Shown piece by piece: positions 10,064-22,617 of a stretch of 64,000 bases of DNA; position 1 is the stretch's first letter, and every line of letters begins with the position of its first letter. A program made the position numbers and the translations under genes. Source of the stretch: Emydura subglobosa (Eukaryota; Chordata; Testudines; Chelidae); the NCBI GenBank assembly GCA_007922225.1, contig ML679970.1, forward strand, positions 17,658,290 to 17,722,289, in the 5' to 3' direction. The notes beneath the pieces are model-generated. The model worked only from the letters and a program-made list of their open reading frames with translations. It did not search any database and was not told where the DNA came from.

Positions 10064-12025
10064 ATGACTGACTTAAAATAATCTCTTCTGATGCTGTGTC
10101 CATCCATTTAGTGTTGTTTAAAAGAATATGCAAAGAAGCAGTGTAGCTTCGCTCCAGAAAGTGGGCCCTCACTGTAGTGTACTGTTCAGCTGCACAAACT
10201 AGTATTGGACAAAGCTGAAGAACATAACAAGTGCTAGAACAGTACCTCCCTAACTCTTTCCACAATGGTAATTACTTTTTTCCCCTCTCTTGTTTCAAAA
10301 TAACGCAGACTCCATGATCTTCTGGGCCTGCAGCAAACGCCATTTATTTGACAGGGTTTAGGTGAGGCTAAAGGGATGGTTTTGCGGCTCTGTTTTATTG
10401 GCTGACTGAGTTATTTCATTATTTGTGTCTTGGTTATTTTCTGCTGCTTAGGTGGTCCTCATGTGTGATTTTATATCTTATTAATTGTTAAGGCACCTGG
10501 AGTTTTTGCCTAGGTGTATTCTATTGTTTAAATTTCAATATAAATCATGAAAAATATTCTTCCCCTTCAAGCAGTGTATTTGCTATTTGATTGCAGCTTA
10601 GTCAAACGAGGCCTATGTGAGACTACAGAGAAGCAGCCCTTATAGCTCTGATGTGGAACGAAGGAAGTGCATAGGACTCAGCAAAGTAGTTAAAATGATC
10701 TCTTTGCCATTAGCCATTCAGTAATCAGCAAGGAAAGTGCCCTGATGGAGCGAAAGGTACTTGACTACTCATCACTAGCATGGTGACAGCCTGTGCTGGT
10801 GGGAGACAATGAAATATCTGAGATGTTTATTGGGGATGGCGGGCTACCAAAACCTTGCTGGATCTTGTCACGCTGACTAATGGTCTAGGGTGCATGGCTG
10901 CTGTTAATCTTCAGGCGGATAGAACACTTATGAGGGGCTCCTTGCATCATCCTGCTTGTGGAAACGACAAAAGCCGTCTCTTTATTTACTTGCAGAGCCA
11001 ACTGTGTGTGTGTGTATGAATGGAGTTATGTTTCAGAACCCTCTCGCCTACAGAAAACCAGAAAGAAGCAGAACCGGAGTGTTTGCTACCAAGAAACATT
11101 ACATTTGCATTTCTTCTTCTGTGGGGGTGGAGCTCTTGAAATCAGGAAAAATAAAGGACCAGCTCCTGCTCTTGTTGGAAGTCAGTAGCAAAACACACAT
11201 CAACATTGGTGGTGCAGGATCGGGCACTGGAGAGGCACAATAGAATTTGCCAAGGTTGTAGGGGGCCATGGAATGTGAACTCCTGTCTGAGTGCTAGAGA
11301 TGGCCTCTCTTGACAAGGGCCCACTGGTGGTAGTAGAGTGTTTGCCAGGGAAGCTTTCCCTGGAACTCTCCCTTCTCTGCCTCCATCCTCTTTGCTTAAG
11401 CAGAGGGCTTCTGTTTCTAGCACTGTCAATCTGACGCCTTTCACAAGTACTAAATTCACGTAATTTCCAATAAAATAGCAAGCTGGGTTATTCAGCATCA
11501 ATGGAGCTGGCTGACAATAGGAAGGCTTTTGAGAAGCCGTTAAGATTGTGTGCTGAATTCAGCTTCATTCCCTTTCATTTGCCTTGTTAGACACATTGCA
11601 CTTTTTTGGATAGCATAGATTCTGCATGATGGCTCAGCACAAGTGTCTGTAGCAATCAGTAGTTATCTTATTTCCATTGGGATTTGGGTCTGGAACATTC
11701 GATTTCTCTTCCCCCATACTCTTTGCACAAACCCTAGCAAGTAAGTTTTATGTAAACCAAAAGTATCTTCAACAAACATAGCTGTCTGTCTATGTCTGTG
11801 CTGAGTACTGAGGGAATTTGCGCCATTAGCTTCTTTTCCTACTTTTTGTTTTCTTGTCACAACTTTGCTTCTGGTGGCACCTGCTGGTAAAAGGAGGCCC
11901 TGGAACAACAACAAAATCCCTCATGGCTGCTTTCTTTTCTTGGGTTTCCAGCACTGAAATATTTGTATTCTTGTCTCTGTAGATGTATGTGGCTTGTGTC
12001 ACGCTCCCCCGCCCTCCGCGTACAT
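10064..12025. other. Unassigned noncoding stretch
   Basis: No supported gene. A short (TG)n run lies near 11005-11018. An open frame at 10956-11243 (plus strand) has no recognisable domain, and its low-complexity C-terminus suggests chance. Confidence 0.45.
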
Positions 12026-12029
12026 CCCT

Positions 12030-12310
12030 CTGCTAAGGCTAGTGCCGCAGTGTTGCTAACACGATTGCATTATCACAGGTTATAGCGCACTGCTGGGACT
12101 AGAAACCGTTATTCATATTTGAGCGTTCGCTCCTTTCTTAATACACTTTGCTTCTCGGCAGCAAATCCCATTGCCAGCGAGATAATTGTTTTCATTGCTT
12201 CACTGGGAATAGTGAGGTTAACATCTTGAGCAGAGGTTAAAACAGACAAGAGCAAATGGCACAATAGCTTAATCCCATGGAAATTACATTTTTTGGAATG
12301 GAGTTATGAT
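12030..12310. promoter_or_regulatory. Candidate conserved noncoding or regulatory block
   Basis: The block keeps many CpG dinucleotides (CCGCG, GCGTAC, GCCGCAG, ACACGATT, GAGCGTTCGCTC, CTCGGC, GCGAGA) in an otherwise CpG-poor region. It has no repeat signature, no long ORF, and a balanced unique-looking composition. GAGCGTTCGCTC is a short perfect palindrome. This is inference from composition only. Confidence 0.3.
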
Positions 12311-12764
12311 TTAATTGTATTTCTCCCCCCCCCCCTCATATTTTAAAACATTTTTCAGGGCAGAATTACATTTTATTTACTGCTGAGCCCAGGATCTGTA
12401 GTGTCCCGCTTCCATAATATACTGACTCACTGAATATTACTCTTTCCAACTGCAGTTTAGGAGAAATCCAGAGTTTAAAATGTGCAAATTCACATAATTC
12501 ATAGCCGAGGCATGAATATATGGGTTATGTACCGAGTTCTAATCATAACCTTTCCATCTGTCCTGTTCTCTCCCTATTATATGCAGGGAGCATATGGAAT
12601 GCCTACCTTAAGGTTGCCATTATAAAAAGATCTTTTTATATAGCTAATAACTTTCTCAAAGTTTTACCTGCTTGGCTGAAATTTGGTACTCCTATTCTGA
12701 GCCAGGAAGCAATTTTCTTCAGAAAGTTTCACTGAAAACAGTTGAGCCACTCTCAAACACTGAA

Positions 12765-12786
12765 GAAGTGTGTGTGTGTGTGGGGG
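12765..12786. repeat. (TG)n / poly-G microsatellite
   Basis: A short TG dinucleotide run is followed by seven G residues. Confidence 0.9.
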
Positions 12787-12844
12787 GAGAGAATCACTTT
12801 TCCTGCTATGAAAAAATGGTGTTCACTTCTGAACAGCTCTGATG

Positions 12845-13450
12845 CCTCAGGGGAAGGATGTGGCCTGTGTTGGGGTATATAAACTGCGGGCAGGGCTTTA
12901 AAAAAGGGGAGCAGAGCAGTTCAGAGACTGGTGGTGGACGGAGCAGATGGCTGCTCTGAGGGGAAAGTGCTGCCTAGGAGCTCATTACCTGGAAATTGAC
13001 AACGCATACCTGTGCAAACCACATAAGAGGAGCCGGGGATGGAATGTGTGGGTCAGAGACTTGGTCGTAGTGGTTTACTCTGGGAAGCTGAAGGAGACGG
13101 GTAGGAAGTGGTCCAGGGTGGCAGCAGCTTAGTACCCCAAGGTGTAGGGTGTAGCTGCCCACCACGGGCCCACCCACTCTGAGAGGACAATATAACAAGA
13201 GCCTTCACCTCCAGTGAGAGGGCAGAGGGAAAAGACTGTGATTTTTGAAGGGCCCAGCCCTCAGAGCCTCTGTGTTAAAAGGGAGGACTGGAAACCTTTG
13301 ACTCATGGGCACTGAAGGACAGGCCTGAGCTTCAATGGGGAGACATGCTGCCAAGCTCTGCCTGTCCACTAGGTAGCACTGTCGGTGGTTGTGTGCCTTC
13401 TACAGGCCTCTAGGTGGTTGTTTTGCCTTTCATCAATCCAGTCGAAATCT
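12845..13450 (+). mobile_element. Possible LTR-like retroelement segment
   Basis: A TATA-like box (GGTATATAAACTG at 12874-12886) is followed 30-60 bp later by purine-rich sequence, then about 500 bp of moderately GC-rich noncoding sequence. It resembles promoter-containing repeats recalled from turtle genomes. No matching second LTR, primer site or target duplication was found. It could instead be a diverged unrelated repeat. Confidence 0.3.
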
Positions 13451-15310
13451 GATTAAGTGTGTCAGAGTTATAAGGTTTTAAAAAAACGTACTTTGTGCAG
13501 GTGAGCTGGATTATGTTAGGTAATGAAATTGATGATTTCACAGCATTGTGAAATCATGAGTGTGTACATAAACTGCATGAAAATTTCCACTGCATTGAAG
13601 ATGTCTTGGGATTCCATCGGGTGTGCACGTACATGCATAACGGTGTGGAGTATAATTTCAGTTTTCATAGGCAAGAGATTGTAGGCTGTGATTCGTGAAG
13701 GCGCATATAGGTCTGTGATCATGTAGCTAAAGAGTGCATCATAATGCAGATGCACAAAGGGCAGAGTTAAGGTTACTTAGGCTACCTTTACTCTTACATT
13801 TCCTGGCTGTTGAGCAATTTATTTTTGCGACCTGAGTGATGCTCTAGTGTGGTTTTTTTTATATCATATGTGTCTATGATATAGTTAACTACATTCTCTC
13901 CAGGATGTATTCGAATGCAAACCCTGGCAGCAGGAAATTCATAAGAGGATCAGGTGTGGCATTAAAGCCTGTAGGGGAGCCAATGAAGCCCCAAAGGTGG
14001 GGGAAGCTGGCCTGTAAGTGGATGCAGCCCAGGGTGCAAGCACCAAGTGAGCACCTCTTCATACCTGCTCTTGTCCACAGCTCGTCCACAGAACCACAGC
14101 AGGAGCTGCAGTTGCCCCTGTCTGGTGGAAATTCTGAGGAAGGGAGGCCAAGTAAATGCCCTCCCCTCACTCAAGGTGAATTTCCCATCTGGAGGGTCGA
14201 GAGACCTTCCTGGTTCAGGGAGGCACAACTTCTCCCACTCTGCACCAGCATTACTGAACCTGGCTCGTTGTGTACAGCCTAACGGTTCCTTAAACAAGGG
14301 GAAGGCATGTTCCTTAGTCCCAACGGCTGGGAATGAGATCAAGTCACCAATACTTTTGGAAGCTCCTCCTCTCCAAACCCTCTCTGTTGTCTCTGTCTCT
14401 TTTTCCGTGCAAACATACACACAGTCATTTTCAGAGCCAGCCATCTGGGTTTGACAGATGTCTTGGGCTTTTTCTAGGCCTATTGTTAAAGGGGGAAAAA
14501 GGGAGGGAATACTGTGAATTGGAGGAAATAGCTTCTGATGGCAGTCTGCAATTTCATGGGCTAGATGAACTGCCCTTCTTTCAGTCAATTGCCATCAACT
14601 CCATTCATTGCGATCTGCATTTGCCAGATGGGAAGCCTCGTTTTTTTGCTTGAAGAGTTGGAGTTGTCATTTTTCAGGAGGAAGCTCTGGTGTTGATTTT
14701 ACACTTATTACAGAGCTGTCGAAGGATTTATGGGGCTTGCTGTTTGTACAGCAGACATAAAAGAGGATGCAAAATGAGATTCCGAAAGGCCATAAGAACA
14801 AATCCTTCATAGCCCTTATCTGAGAATTAGATTACCATGCCTTGGGTGCTGTTTACTCACCCTTATTGCAAAGGCTTGGCCCCTCTGAGGCACCTTACTG
14901 TGTAAATTCCCCTTCTTGGGCTTAGAAAGGTGCATTGTTTTCTTTTTTCCCATGCCCTCCTTAATAACCTCTTTAAACTTTTATCTTGTATTCTTGAAAT
15001 GTAAAAAGATTCCTGTGTCAAATCATCACAGACAAATGGCAAAGTTAGTGAAGTTGACATTAAGGCTAAATACCACCATCAAATGTCAATGTTATGTTGT
15101 CTGTCCATTTTGTTTTGTTTTTTAATCAGTGAACTTGAAATAGATCAGCTGCCTGAAAGATGATATTCAAAAATAGAAGGGAGGGCTGAAGCATTTTGTA
15201 CAATAAAGGTCACACATTAGAGAACTAATTCCAAATGCATTTCCAAGAAAATATTCAGATGAGGTGATGTGAAGAGTCTCCTCATTTCCCAATTGTAATT
15301 GCAGATGGAT
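13451..15310. other. Unassigned noncoding stretch
   Basis: It contains open frames on both strands, the longest 208 codons on the minus strand at 13962-14588, but without domain, homology or codon bias. A T-rich run lies at 13852-13862. Confidence 0.45.
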
Positions 15311-15311
15311 G

Positions 15312-15522
15312 TTTAGCCCCGTCCAGAGAGCTCTCCCATCGGCTTAATAGCTCTACCTCCATGAGAGGCGGTAGCTATGTTGGCAGGAGAAACTCTCCAG
15401 CCGACATAATGCTGTCTACACGGGAGGTTAAGGTTGATATAAGTATGATGTTCAGAGGTGTGGATTTTTCACATCTCTGAGCGACATAGTTAACTAAAGT
15501 AAGTGTTTAGTGTAGACCTGGT
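15312..15522. mobile_element. Harbinger-like MITE, decayed
   Basis: Near the centre are CATAATGCTGTCTACACGGG and fold-back words around GTGTGGATTTTTCACATCTC. The right end is TTTAGTGTAGACCTGGTC, a Harbinger-type terminus. The left end (GCCCCGTCCAGAGAGCTC) is diverged. Confidence 0.5.
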
Positions 15523-17450
15523 CTCTGACCCTTGTCTTCATTTCTCTTTGGGTGTCCGTGTGAAGTATTTAATCACTTCCCCCCTTTGATCCACTCCCAA
15601 CACAAACACTGTTTTCCATCTGTTCAATTCCTAACTCGTATGTTCTTTTCTTTACTTTACCTGGGGTATTTTCAGAATATAGAAGGAATGTCATATTTCA
15701 GGGCTTCTTATTTTCTATCAGCTCTCCAAATATTGTTCTTAGGTTTAAGGTGTGACCTTACGTTCCTGGCCCAATTTGCTGTTTGGTCAACTCCAGTGGC
15801 ACTTCAACTGCAATCACCTTCTTTGCTCATTCTGCATCTTGCTTGCATGAGAAATGAGCAAGATAATTGCACTTTAATTCCTACCCTACGTGATCTCCAT
15901 TGTGTGCAGTGGAAATGAATTTCTGCTTTGCATCAATATTACGGCCATTGGCCCATTTTTTTCAGGCAGCCTTACCAATGCCTTTCAAGATATTGTTGGT
16001 ACCCTTTGTCACCAATGCATTTTGGGCCAGAACCAAACCCCATTGAAGTCAATGGTAGTGTTTCTAGTTACTGTAGTACACTTTTAGCTCTTTGGCCCTG
16101 ATTCATCAAGATATTAAGTACATATCTAACTTTATACATGAGATGAGTCCCTGGCTCTGATGCAGCCCCTAATTCCTGACAACAGGTACTCTTGACTTGA
16201 AGACTTATCTTTGATGCCACTATTTGTCATCTTTGATCTATAGAGCCTCCCACCAGCACTCTCAGTTCTAAATTAATCAATCAAACATTAATGTTCTGTG
16301 ATTGCTGTGAATAATTGCTCTTTTTCCTCCTAATGTCATTTTTAAATGTGTCTTTAATGTAAAGGTGCCTGTCCTGCACTGTAAACATTAATGAGGAGAT
16401 TTAGTCCTAGTTACATATTACATTGTTAATGTTCTGTTGTCTTTTGCAAATTGCTCGGCACAAGAGCTTAGGTGCATGCTTTTAGATGACTCTTGGGAGA
16501 TAGTAAGTTCTACAGAAGGGTCTGACCCTGCAGGAATTGCAAGGGATCCACGGGCAAAAGAGAAGCCCGACAGAAATTTAAAAAGTCAGCATTTTGCATC
16601 AGCTGAAGTTCTCTCACGTTCAGGTCCATTTAAACTTCATTTGCATGTAAGGTGGAATTCAAGACGTGCACATCTCCCTCAAACGTCTTCTCTTGTCTAT
16701 CCAGCTATCAAATCTTTCACAGCCAGCGCTTGCAGTCTCTCCTGTGGGTGCCCATAGGGGCACCAGCCCTGCCTTGCCCTGCCACCCCAAGAGTCTGCAG
16801 TGGCTCTCTTAGAAGTGAGGGAGCACTGGACAATCCAGCGCCTTCCACTATCACTACCAGACTCTGCTTTCAATCTGTGACATCATTGGCATCTACTTCC
16901 TGTTGTCTCCTCATCTTCTGCATTATCCTTACTCCTCCCCCATCTCCCCCAGTTCTGATTTCTTTTTAATAACTCTCCATGATCTATGTTATCCTCATAC
17001 AATGCTGCTTCTTGAATGGGCCCTTTAACCTAGGAAATAATATATAACTGGTCTACCCAAGTAAATGTTATATCTGCAGCTCCGTGAAGAGTCACTGGCC
17101 TGGGGAATACGTGCGAGTTGGGAGCTCAGCTCCAGGAAAGGGTTTGAGGGGCTTAAACACTGACGCTGACATAGCCCTAGATCAATTTTTAAATCCTCCA
17201 TGGTAATTTTAGCAGGTGTCAGGTAAAACAAGCAAAAGCCATTGAAAAATATTGGAAGGGGGCTGGGGAGGAAAGCAAAAGTCACAGGTGCTTCTTGGTA
17301 TCCAAAATGGAATCCAAGATTTCCAGGACAAAATTAAGGTGAGCTGAAATCTGTTGCTTGATTAGTCTATCTAATTTAATCTAATCTGTCTTCCACTCAC
17401 CACGATGTCTAAATGCCAATTACTCTAAAGAAGTGGGCAGTGACATTAAG
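15523..17450. other. Unassigned noncoding stretch
   Basis: Several short open frames on the plus strand, none with recognisable domains. No complete repeat found. Confidence 0.45.
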
Positions 17451-17452
17451 GT

Positions 17453-17556
17453 TGGGATTTTTCCAAGGCTCCCATGGGAGTTAGGTGCCCAAATACATTT
17501 GAAACTCAGTAGTAGATGGGCACCTGACTCCTTTAGGATTCTTTGAAAATCTCTGC
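17453..17556. mobile_element. Palindromic short element (GGAGTTAGGTGCCC family)
   Basis: The left arm TGGGAGTTAGGTGCCC mirrors the right arm GGGCACCTGACTCCTTTAGG, and the outer ends GGGATTTTTCCAAGG and CTTTGAAAATCTC are also inverted. Related diverged copies lie at 25381-25472 and 37634-37798. Confidence 0.6.
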
Positions 17557-18612
17557 CTAAACACACAAGTCAAATTTGGCAGCACTGAGGTAAGTGGTGG
17601 TTTTAAATTCCTAGACAGGGAGAGAGTCTAAAGACCTCCCGCAGCCAGCAATCTTACACACTATCAGTGCTAGGTGCTGAAGTGCCGACCGAATCAGCAA
17701 TGAGATGAGTTAGGTTTGTTTCAGGGGTCAGTGCCCGAGTAAATATTTGCAATGAGATGTTCACCAGCCTTTAATAAAGTTAGAGCTAGATGAGCCTGTA
17801 CTCCCTGAGGAGGCTTAGAAGCAAGAGAGGAGATAAAATGTTTGCATTAGAATTTATGGTTATGCCCGGGCATTGTTTATGCCTTACAATTTAAATGGTA
17901 GACGGGGCCAGGAGCATTTGTGAGATTACACAGGAAGCATATGGGGATGTATTTTTCGTATGTGTGGCTGAGCAAATTTCCAAAGCACCTGAAACATCTG
18001 TTGCTGAGAGAACTTGCCACAAACAAAGTCACGTGAAGCTCAGAACTTATAGTAAGTGGCAGAGATAGCAGGCTGTAAACGGACAGTTTTAGCTGTAGCC
18101 ACACTAGGGGGTTATACTAGTATAATGATTTCAGTAAATCACGCCCCTCCCTCCCCCCATCAAAATATTTATAGTGCTAAAATAAACTGTGTGTGGAGCA
18201 GTCCTTAGTTGTATGGATTGTAGATTCAAGAAGATGTAAACCACAATAACACGGGAGTTAGTATAAGTATGTAACATGTTTAATGGAGTGGATGTTATGT
18301 AGTGGATGGGCATAATAAGCAAATAGGTGTATGCTGGTCAAGTCAATTTTATTTCTCCTTACTGTGGTTTTGTCTATAATGTAGTACAACCTGCTCATCA
18401 GCTGATGTTTGCCCCAACACAAGACTGCTTCTTACTTGATGGTCTCTCTTCAGTAATAGACTAGACTTTGTACTAGCAGGGTGTGCTGGAGATCCTGGGG
18501 GACAGCTTGTACCCCATATTACGGTGTGCACACCCCTTCCATTAACTTGAGCAGAAGCTAATGGACTTCAGCCAAACAGACAGGGTGCTAACGCTTCAGG
18601 ATGGAGGTGCCA
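17557..18612. other. Unassigned noncoding stretch
   Basis: No supported gene or complete element. Confidence 0.45.
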
Positions 18613-18614
18613 GG

Positions 18615-19470
18615 TGAAACTGCATATTTAAAAAAGATGAATTCAAATAGGAACAAGTGCAGAAAAGGGCTATAGGTTGATCAAAGGAATGGAGAACCTA
18701 CCTTACAAGAGGAGACTTAAGGAGCTTGGCTTGTTTTACCTAACAAAATGAAGGCTAAGGGGACATATGATTGTTCTCTACAAATACATCAGAAGGATAA
18801 ACTGGGAGAGAGGTAAGTTATTTAAATTTAGGGCCAGTATTGGCACAAGAACAAGTGGGTATAAACTGACCATCTATAAGTTTAGGCTTGAAATTAGATG
18901 AAGGTTTCTAACCATCAGAGGAGGGAAATTCTAGAACAGCCTTCCAAGGGGAGTAATGGGGGCAGAAAAACCAAACGTGTTTCAAGACTGAGCTTGATAG
19001 GTTTATGGAGGGGATGATATGATGAGAATGTGTACAATAGCATATGGCCCATCCTCTACTGCTAGGAGCAAATATCTCCAATGACTGGAGATGAGTCACT
19101 AGAGGTGGCAGGCTCTGAGATATTACAAAGAATTCTTTCCCAGGTGTCTGGCTAATGGGTCTCATTCACATGCTCAAGGTCTAACTAATCACCATATGTG
19201 GCGTTGGGAAGGAATTTCCCCCTGGGTCAGATTGGCATAGACCCTGGGTTTTTTCACCAGGGTCACTTGCTGGTTGGAACTAGAGGAAAGGATGGATTTT
19301 CTGTAACGTGAAGTCTTTCAATCAAGATTTGAGGACTTCAGTAACTCAGCCAGAGGTTATGGGACTATTACAAGAGTGGGTGGGTTTTGTGGCCTGTGAT
19401 GTGCAGGGGGTCAGACTAGATGATCATGATAGTCCCTTCTGGCCTTATGGTGTGAGAGTCTATGATGCAA
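18615..19470 (+). mobile_element. CR1 LINE 3' fragment (about 0.85 kb)
   Basis: The segment follows the end of CR1 ORF2: GAACCTACCTTACAAGAGGA, then AAGGAGCTTGGCTTGTTT, TACATCAGAAGGATAAA, and the 3' UTR with GGGTCAGACTAGATGATCAT at about 19410 and CCCTTCTGGCCTTATGG near 19434. It is 5'-truncated and carries small indels. It belongs to the same superfamily as the copy at 21-25 kb but comes from the part that copy lacks. Confidence 0.88.
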
Positions 19471-19474
19471 GCCT

Positions 19475-21055
19475 GGAGTAGCTCTGTTTACACCATTGGA
19501 TAATAGTGCACACCATTTGGAGTTACCCTTGAAGGACTACAGTGTAAATGAGGGCAGAAATGGGGCCAAAGTATGAAGGGCAAGATTCTGCTCTTGGATA
19601 TGCATCATGGGTCTCAGTTTATTTACATGTTAAAAAAAAAAGTTAGAGGAAGGGGGAAAAGGCTTCTAAATTCATTGTACCTTGCACTGACACTCCCCAC
19701 CCCCGAAGAGGAATTTAGTGTTAAAATAAAGTGGGGGGAAGTCCCCTACTCAATGTAAGTGTATTACTATTTTTAGAATATGAACGCTTGAGAGCAATGG
19801 AAGCCGAGGCCCATTTTGGGATTTTTTGTCTGTTTAGCTCTTATTTGATTGGACATATTGCCATAATTATCCCTAAGGTTGCTTGTGTAGTTCATGTGTT
19901 ACTGTGCTGCTTTTTAGCACAAACTGCTATTCTGTTTGCTTCTCTCTTGCTGCCTCTGCTTTCTGACCTTTTAACTCCAGGTGATTGCTCTGGAAATCTG
20001 TGCCTTTTTTCTGGCTGTGTAATTATTAATGTGACCATATGCTTTCCTGTCTCTTGGTGGCTTCTGAAATCTGTGTGGATACATTCAGGGTCTATTCATT
20101 GAGAGGATCCAGCATCAAACTGAAGGAAGCTCTCAATGCTACTGACTCCAGAGTGACTCTCGTCTTAGATGTCCAATATTCTTTTATAGTTAAATTCTTT
20201 CCACCTCTGGCTGTGGTCTCATCAGATCTAACAAGCAAGTAGTTTTGGTCAGGGTCCATATGTGTATGCAGGAATCTTCAGAGACAATCCAGTGTGTTTC
20301 AGAAAACAGCATTAGTGATTCAGTAGGTGGTGGTTTTCCTTTTGAGTTAGTAATGAGCCCATTGTCCCACACTAGTGGCCAACACAGTGGCTGTTGGAAG
20401 TGATGTCTTTTAGGTAATGTAGAAAATGGAGAATGTGGCCATTTGTGACCATCGCAGACCCCATGGCACACTTCGCAAGCGTAGGTGCCATGCTAATCCT
20501 GGTATCCTTGTTAATTTGGGGGTATTCGTCCTGCCTAAAGTTCTCCCTGCACTTTTAGTAGGACTCAGTATTTTTCTCCACATCCTGCCCTAAACGATTG
20601 TGAAGTTTTGCTATGATGTAGTCATAGCTACTGTATTCTGCAGCAGAAGTGCCTGCATTTCAGTGTTGGGGGACATCAATCAATCGAATGAATCACTTGG
20701 AGACTCCTGAATGGCACGATATATATAATAATGTATTGTATTCCTCTTCCATATTGTAGTTTATAGATTGATCCAGTCACATGAATACATCTGACTAGGT
20801 TTTTTTAGAGTATTTTTTGGCATTTTGTTGGTATGCATGCGTCCTAGAGCCATCTGCATTTACTGGTGCATGTAAGAAAGACAGCTGGCTGCCCTTCAAA
20901 GAAATGCAGGATATTTCAGTGAATAGTTTTCATTGCCTGATCACATGGACACTAGACAGATAGGGTGTGTGACCCCTCTACAACTGTATGCCACTCAAAA
21001 TGTTACTGTTTTTTTCTGTTTCTATTGTTAACATGTCGTCTAATTGCTATTAATG
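19475..21055. other. Unassigned noncoding stretch
   Basis: The plus-strand open frame at 19731-20102 is rich in hydrophobic residues, but it has no recognisable family and no splice context strong enough to support a gene. Confidence 0.4.
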
Positions 21056-21268
21056 TTGTACTTCCTGACTTGCTTTTGTGGGAAGAATATGATGGGGCAG
21101 TGGGCGGCACAGGAGCCAGCAAACAGAACTGAAAATGGGGGAGTTTGAGTGGGAGTTTGGGGAGGGAGTGTATGTGGTGTTGTTGGGATGCTCATTGGGG
21201 GTTGTTTTGGTGGGGGGTTTTTTGTTTGTTTTCGTGTCTCTGACTGATAGGAAGTAGAGGGAAAGGCT

Positions 21269-22444
21269 ATGACTGATGCAGAGACGGTAGTGGCAGTCAC
21301 TCAAGGAGTGGAAGAGACAATGAAGATGACTGGGTGTGGATGTGGCGGGATGTACATGATCCTGGAGGGGGTACCTCAAAAGAGCTTCTTTTGTATGAAG
21401 TGCCACCTCATAGAGCTGCTGGAAGAGAAGATTTGAGGGTTGGAGATGTAGGAGGAAACCATGGTTGAATTTAGAAGGGGATTCGAGGAGATGATGGAGC
21501 AAAGGAATGAGGAGGCTGAAGGTAAACCCAGACCTGCAGATGGAAGCAGGACCAACGAACTCTGAGGGGAGAATGCTGGGTAAGGAAAGTGGCCAGTGGA
21601 AGCATGTGACTGTGAGAACCCAGCAGAGGAAAAGATGGGCTAGTGAAGGAGAAATAGACTCAGAAACTGGTTTGTGGAGTTGGAAAATGAAGAAGGGGCA
21701 CAGCAGGTGGTTACTGAAGGTGGGAGGGCAAAGAAGAAGAGAAGAGCAGCTAGTTCTATATGAAAAATGGGTGAGCCAATGAAGACACCACCAAATAAGA
21801 GCCCCAGGAGGATACAGGAATGGTTGCAGAGGATTGCAAAGGAGAATAGTAGGCGAGATGACCTGCAGCCAGAAAGAACAGGGGATAGGCTGGAGAATTG
21901 CACCGTTACCAGGAAAAGGCAAGTCTATGTGGTTGGGGACTCCCTGCTGAGAACAGGCAGGCCTGTAACCAGAGCTGATCCAGAGAACAGACGGGTGTGC
22001 TGTCTGCCAGGTGCTAAGATATGGGATGTGGACCTGAGGCTGAAGAGGATCCTAACGGGAGCAAGAAAGAATCCACTGATTGTCCTTCATGTGGGTACAA
22101 ATGATATAGCTAGATTCTTGCTGGAACATATCAAAAGAGACTATGCCAGGCTGGGGAAGACTCCTAAGGAAATCGAGACTCAGGTGATCTTCAGTGGGAT
22201 TCTGCCTGTCCCTAGAAGAGGACAACAAAGGCATGAGAAGATTCTGACGATCAACAGATGGCTCAGGTGGTGGTGTTATAAGGAGAGCTTTGGGATGTAT
22301 GGTCACTGGGAGGCATTCATGGACAGAGGACTGTTCTCTTGGGATGGACTTAACCTGAGTAGGAAGGGAAATGCACTTCTAGGACGGAGGTTGGCACACC
22401 TGATTAAGAGAGCTTTAAACTTGGGAGCTGGGGGAGATGGTTAG
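21269..22444 (+). pseudogene. CR1 ORF1 remnant: cysteine motif, coiled coil, SGNH hydrolase domain
   Basis: ATG at 21269 starts a frame running without frameshift to the stop at 22442-22444. It is broken by several stops between about 21430 and 21770, some explicable as CpG decay (CGA to TGA). Near the N-terminus are CGC and FCMKCHLIELLEEK, a cysteine pair motif followed by a coiled-coil-like stretch, typical of CR1 ORF1. From 21767 the frame is open for 225 codons and encodes an SGNH/GDSL hydrolase-like domain: VGDSLLR (nucleophile Ser block), VLHVGTNDIAR (block III), and a final DGLNLSRKG. In the last block the position expected to hold the catalytic His (D-x-x-H) is Asn, so the esterase-like site is probably dead. 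In active elements this protein is thought to bind RNA or assist retrotransposition. Confidence 0.88.
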
Positions 22445-22617
22445 GAGATGCCCAGGTAATCTCCATGCCTGATTTTAGCGTTGAGAGGGAGGAAAATGAA
22501 GTAAGAAAGGACACAGCAGTGGGGAGCAGAATGCACATTAAGAGGAAGGGTAGTGTAGATACCAGTCTAATAGGTGATATTAGCAGTAGAATGACTGTGC
22601 CAAATTAGGTAAGGAAC

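Noticed and set aside
13962..14588. 208-codon open frame on the minus strand
   Set aside because: No domain or clear splice context; overlapping open frames exist on the other strand. With stop density in this composition, one or more such frames is expected by chance in 64 kb.
21050..21922. 290-codon open frame on the minus strand
   Set aside because: It is antisense to the CR1 5' UTR and ORF1, whose sense strand gives recognisable cysteine and SGNH motifs. The antisense product is low-complexity and hydrophobic with no family.
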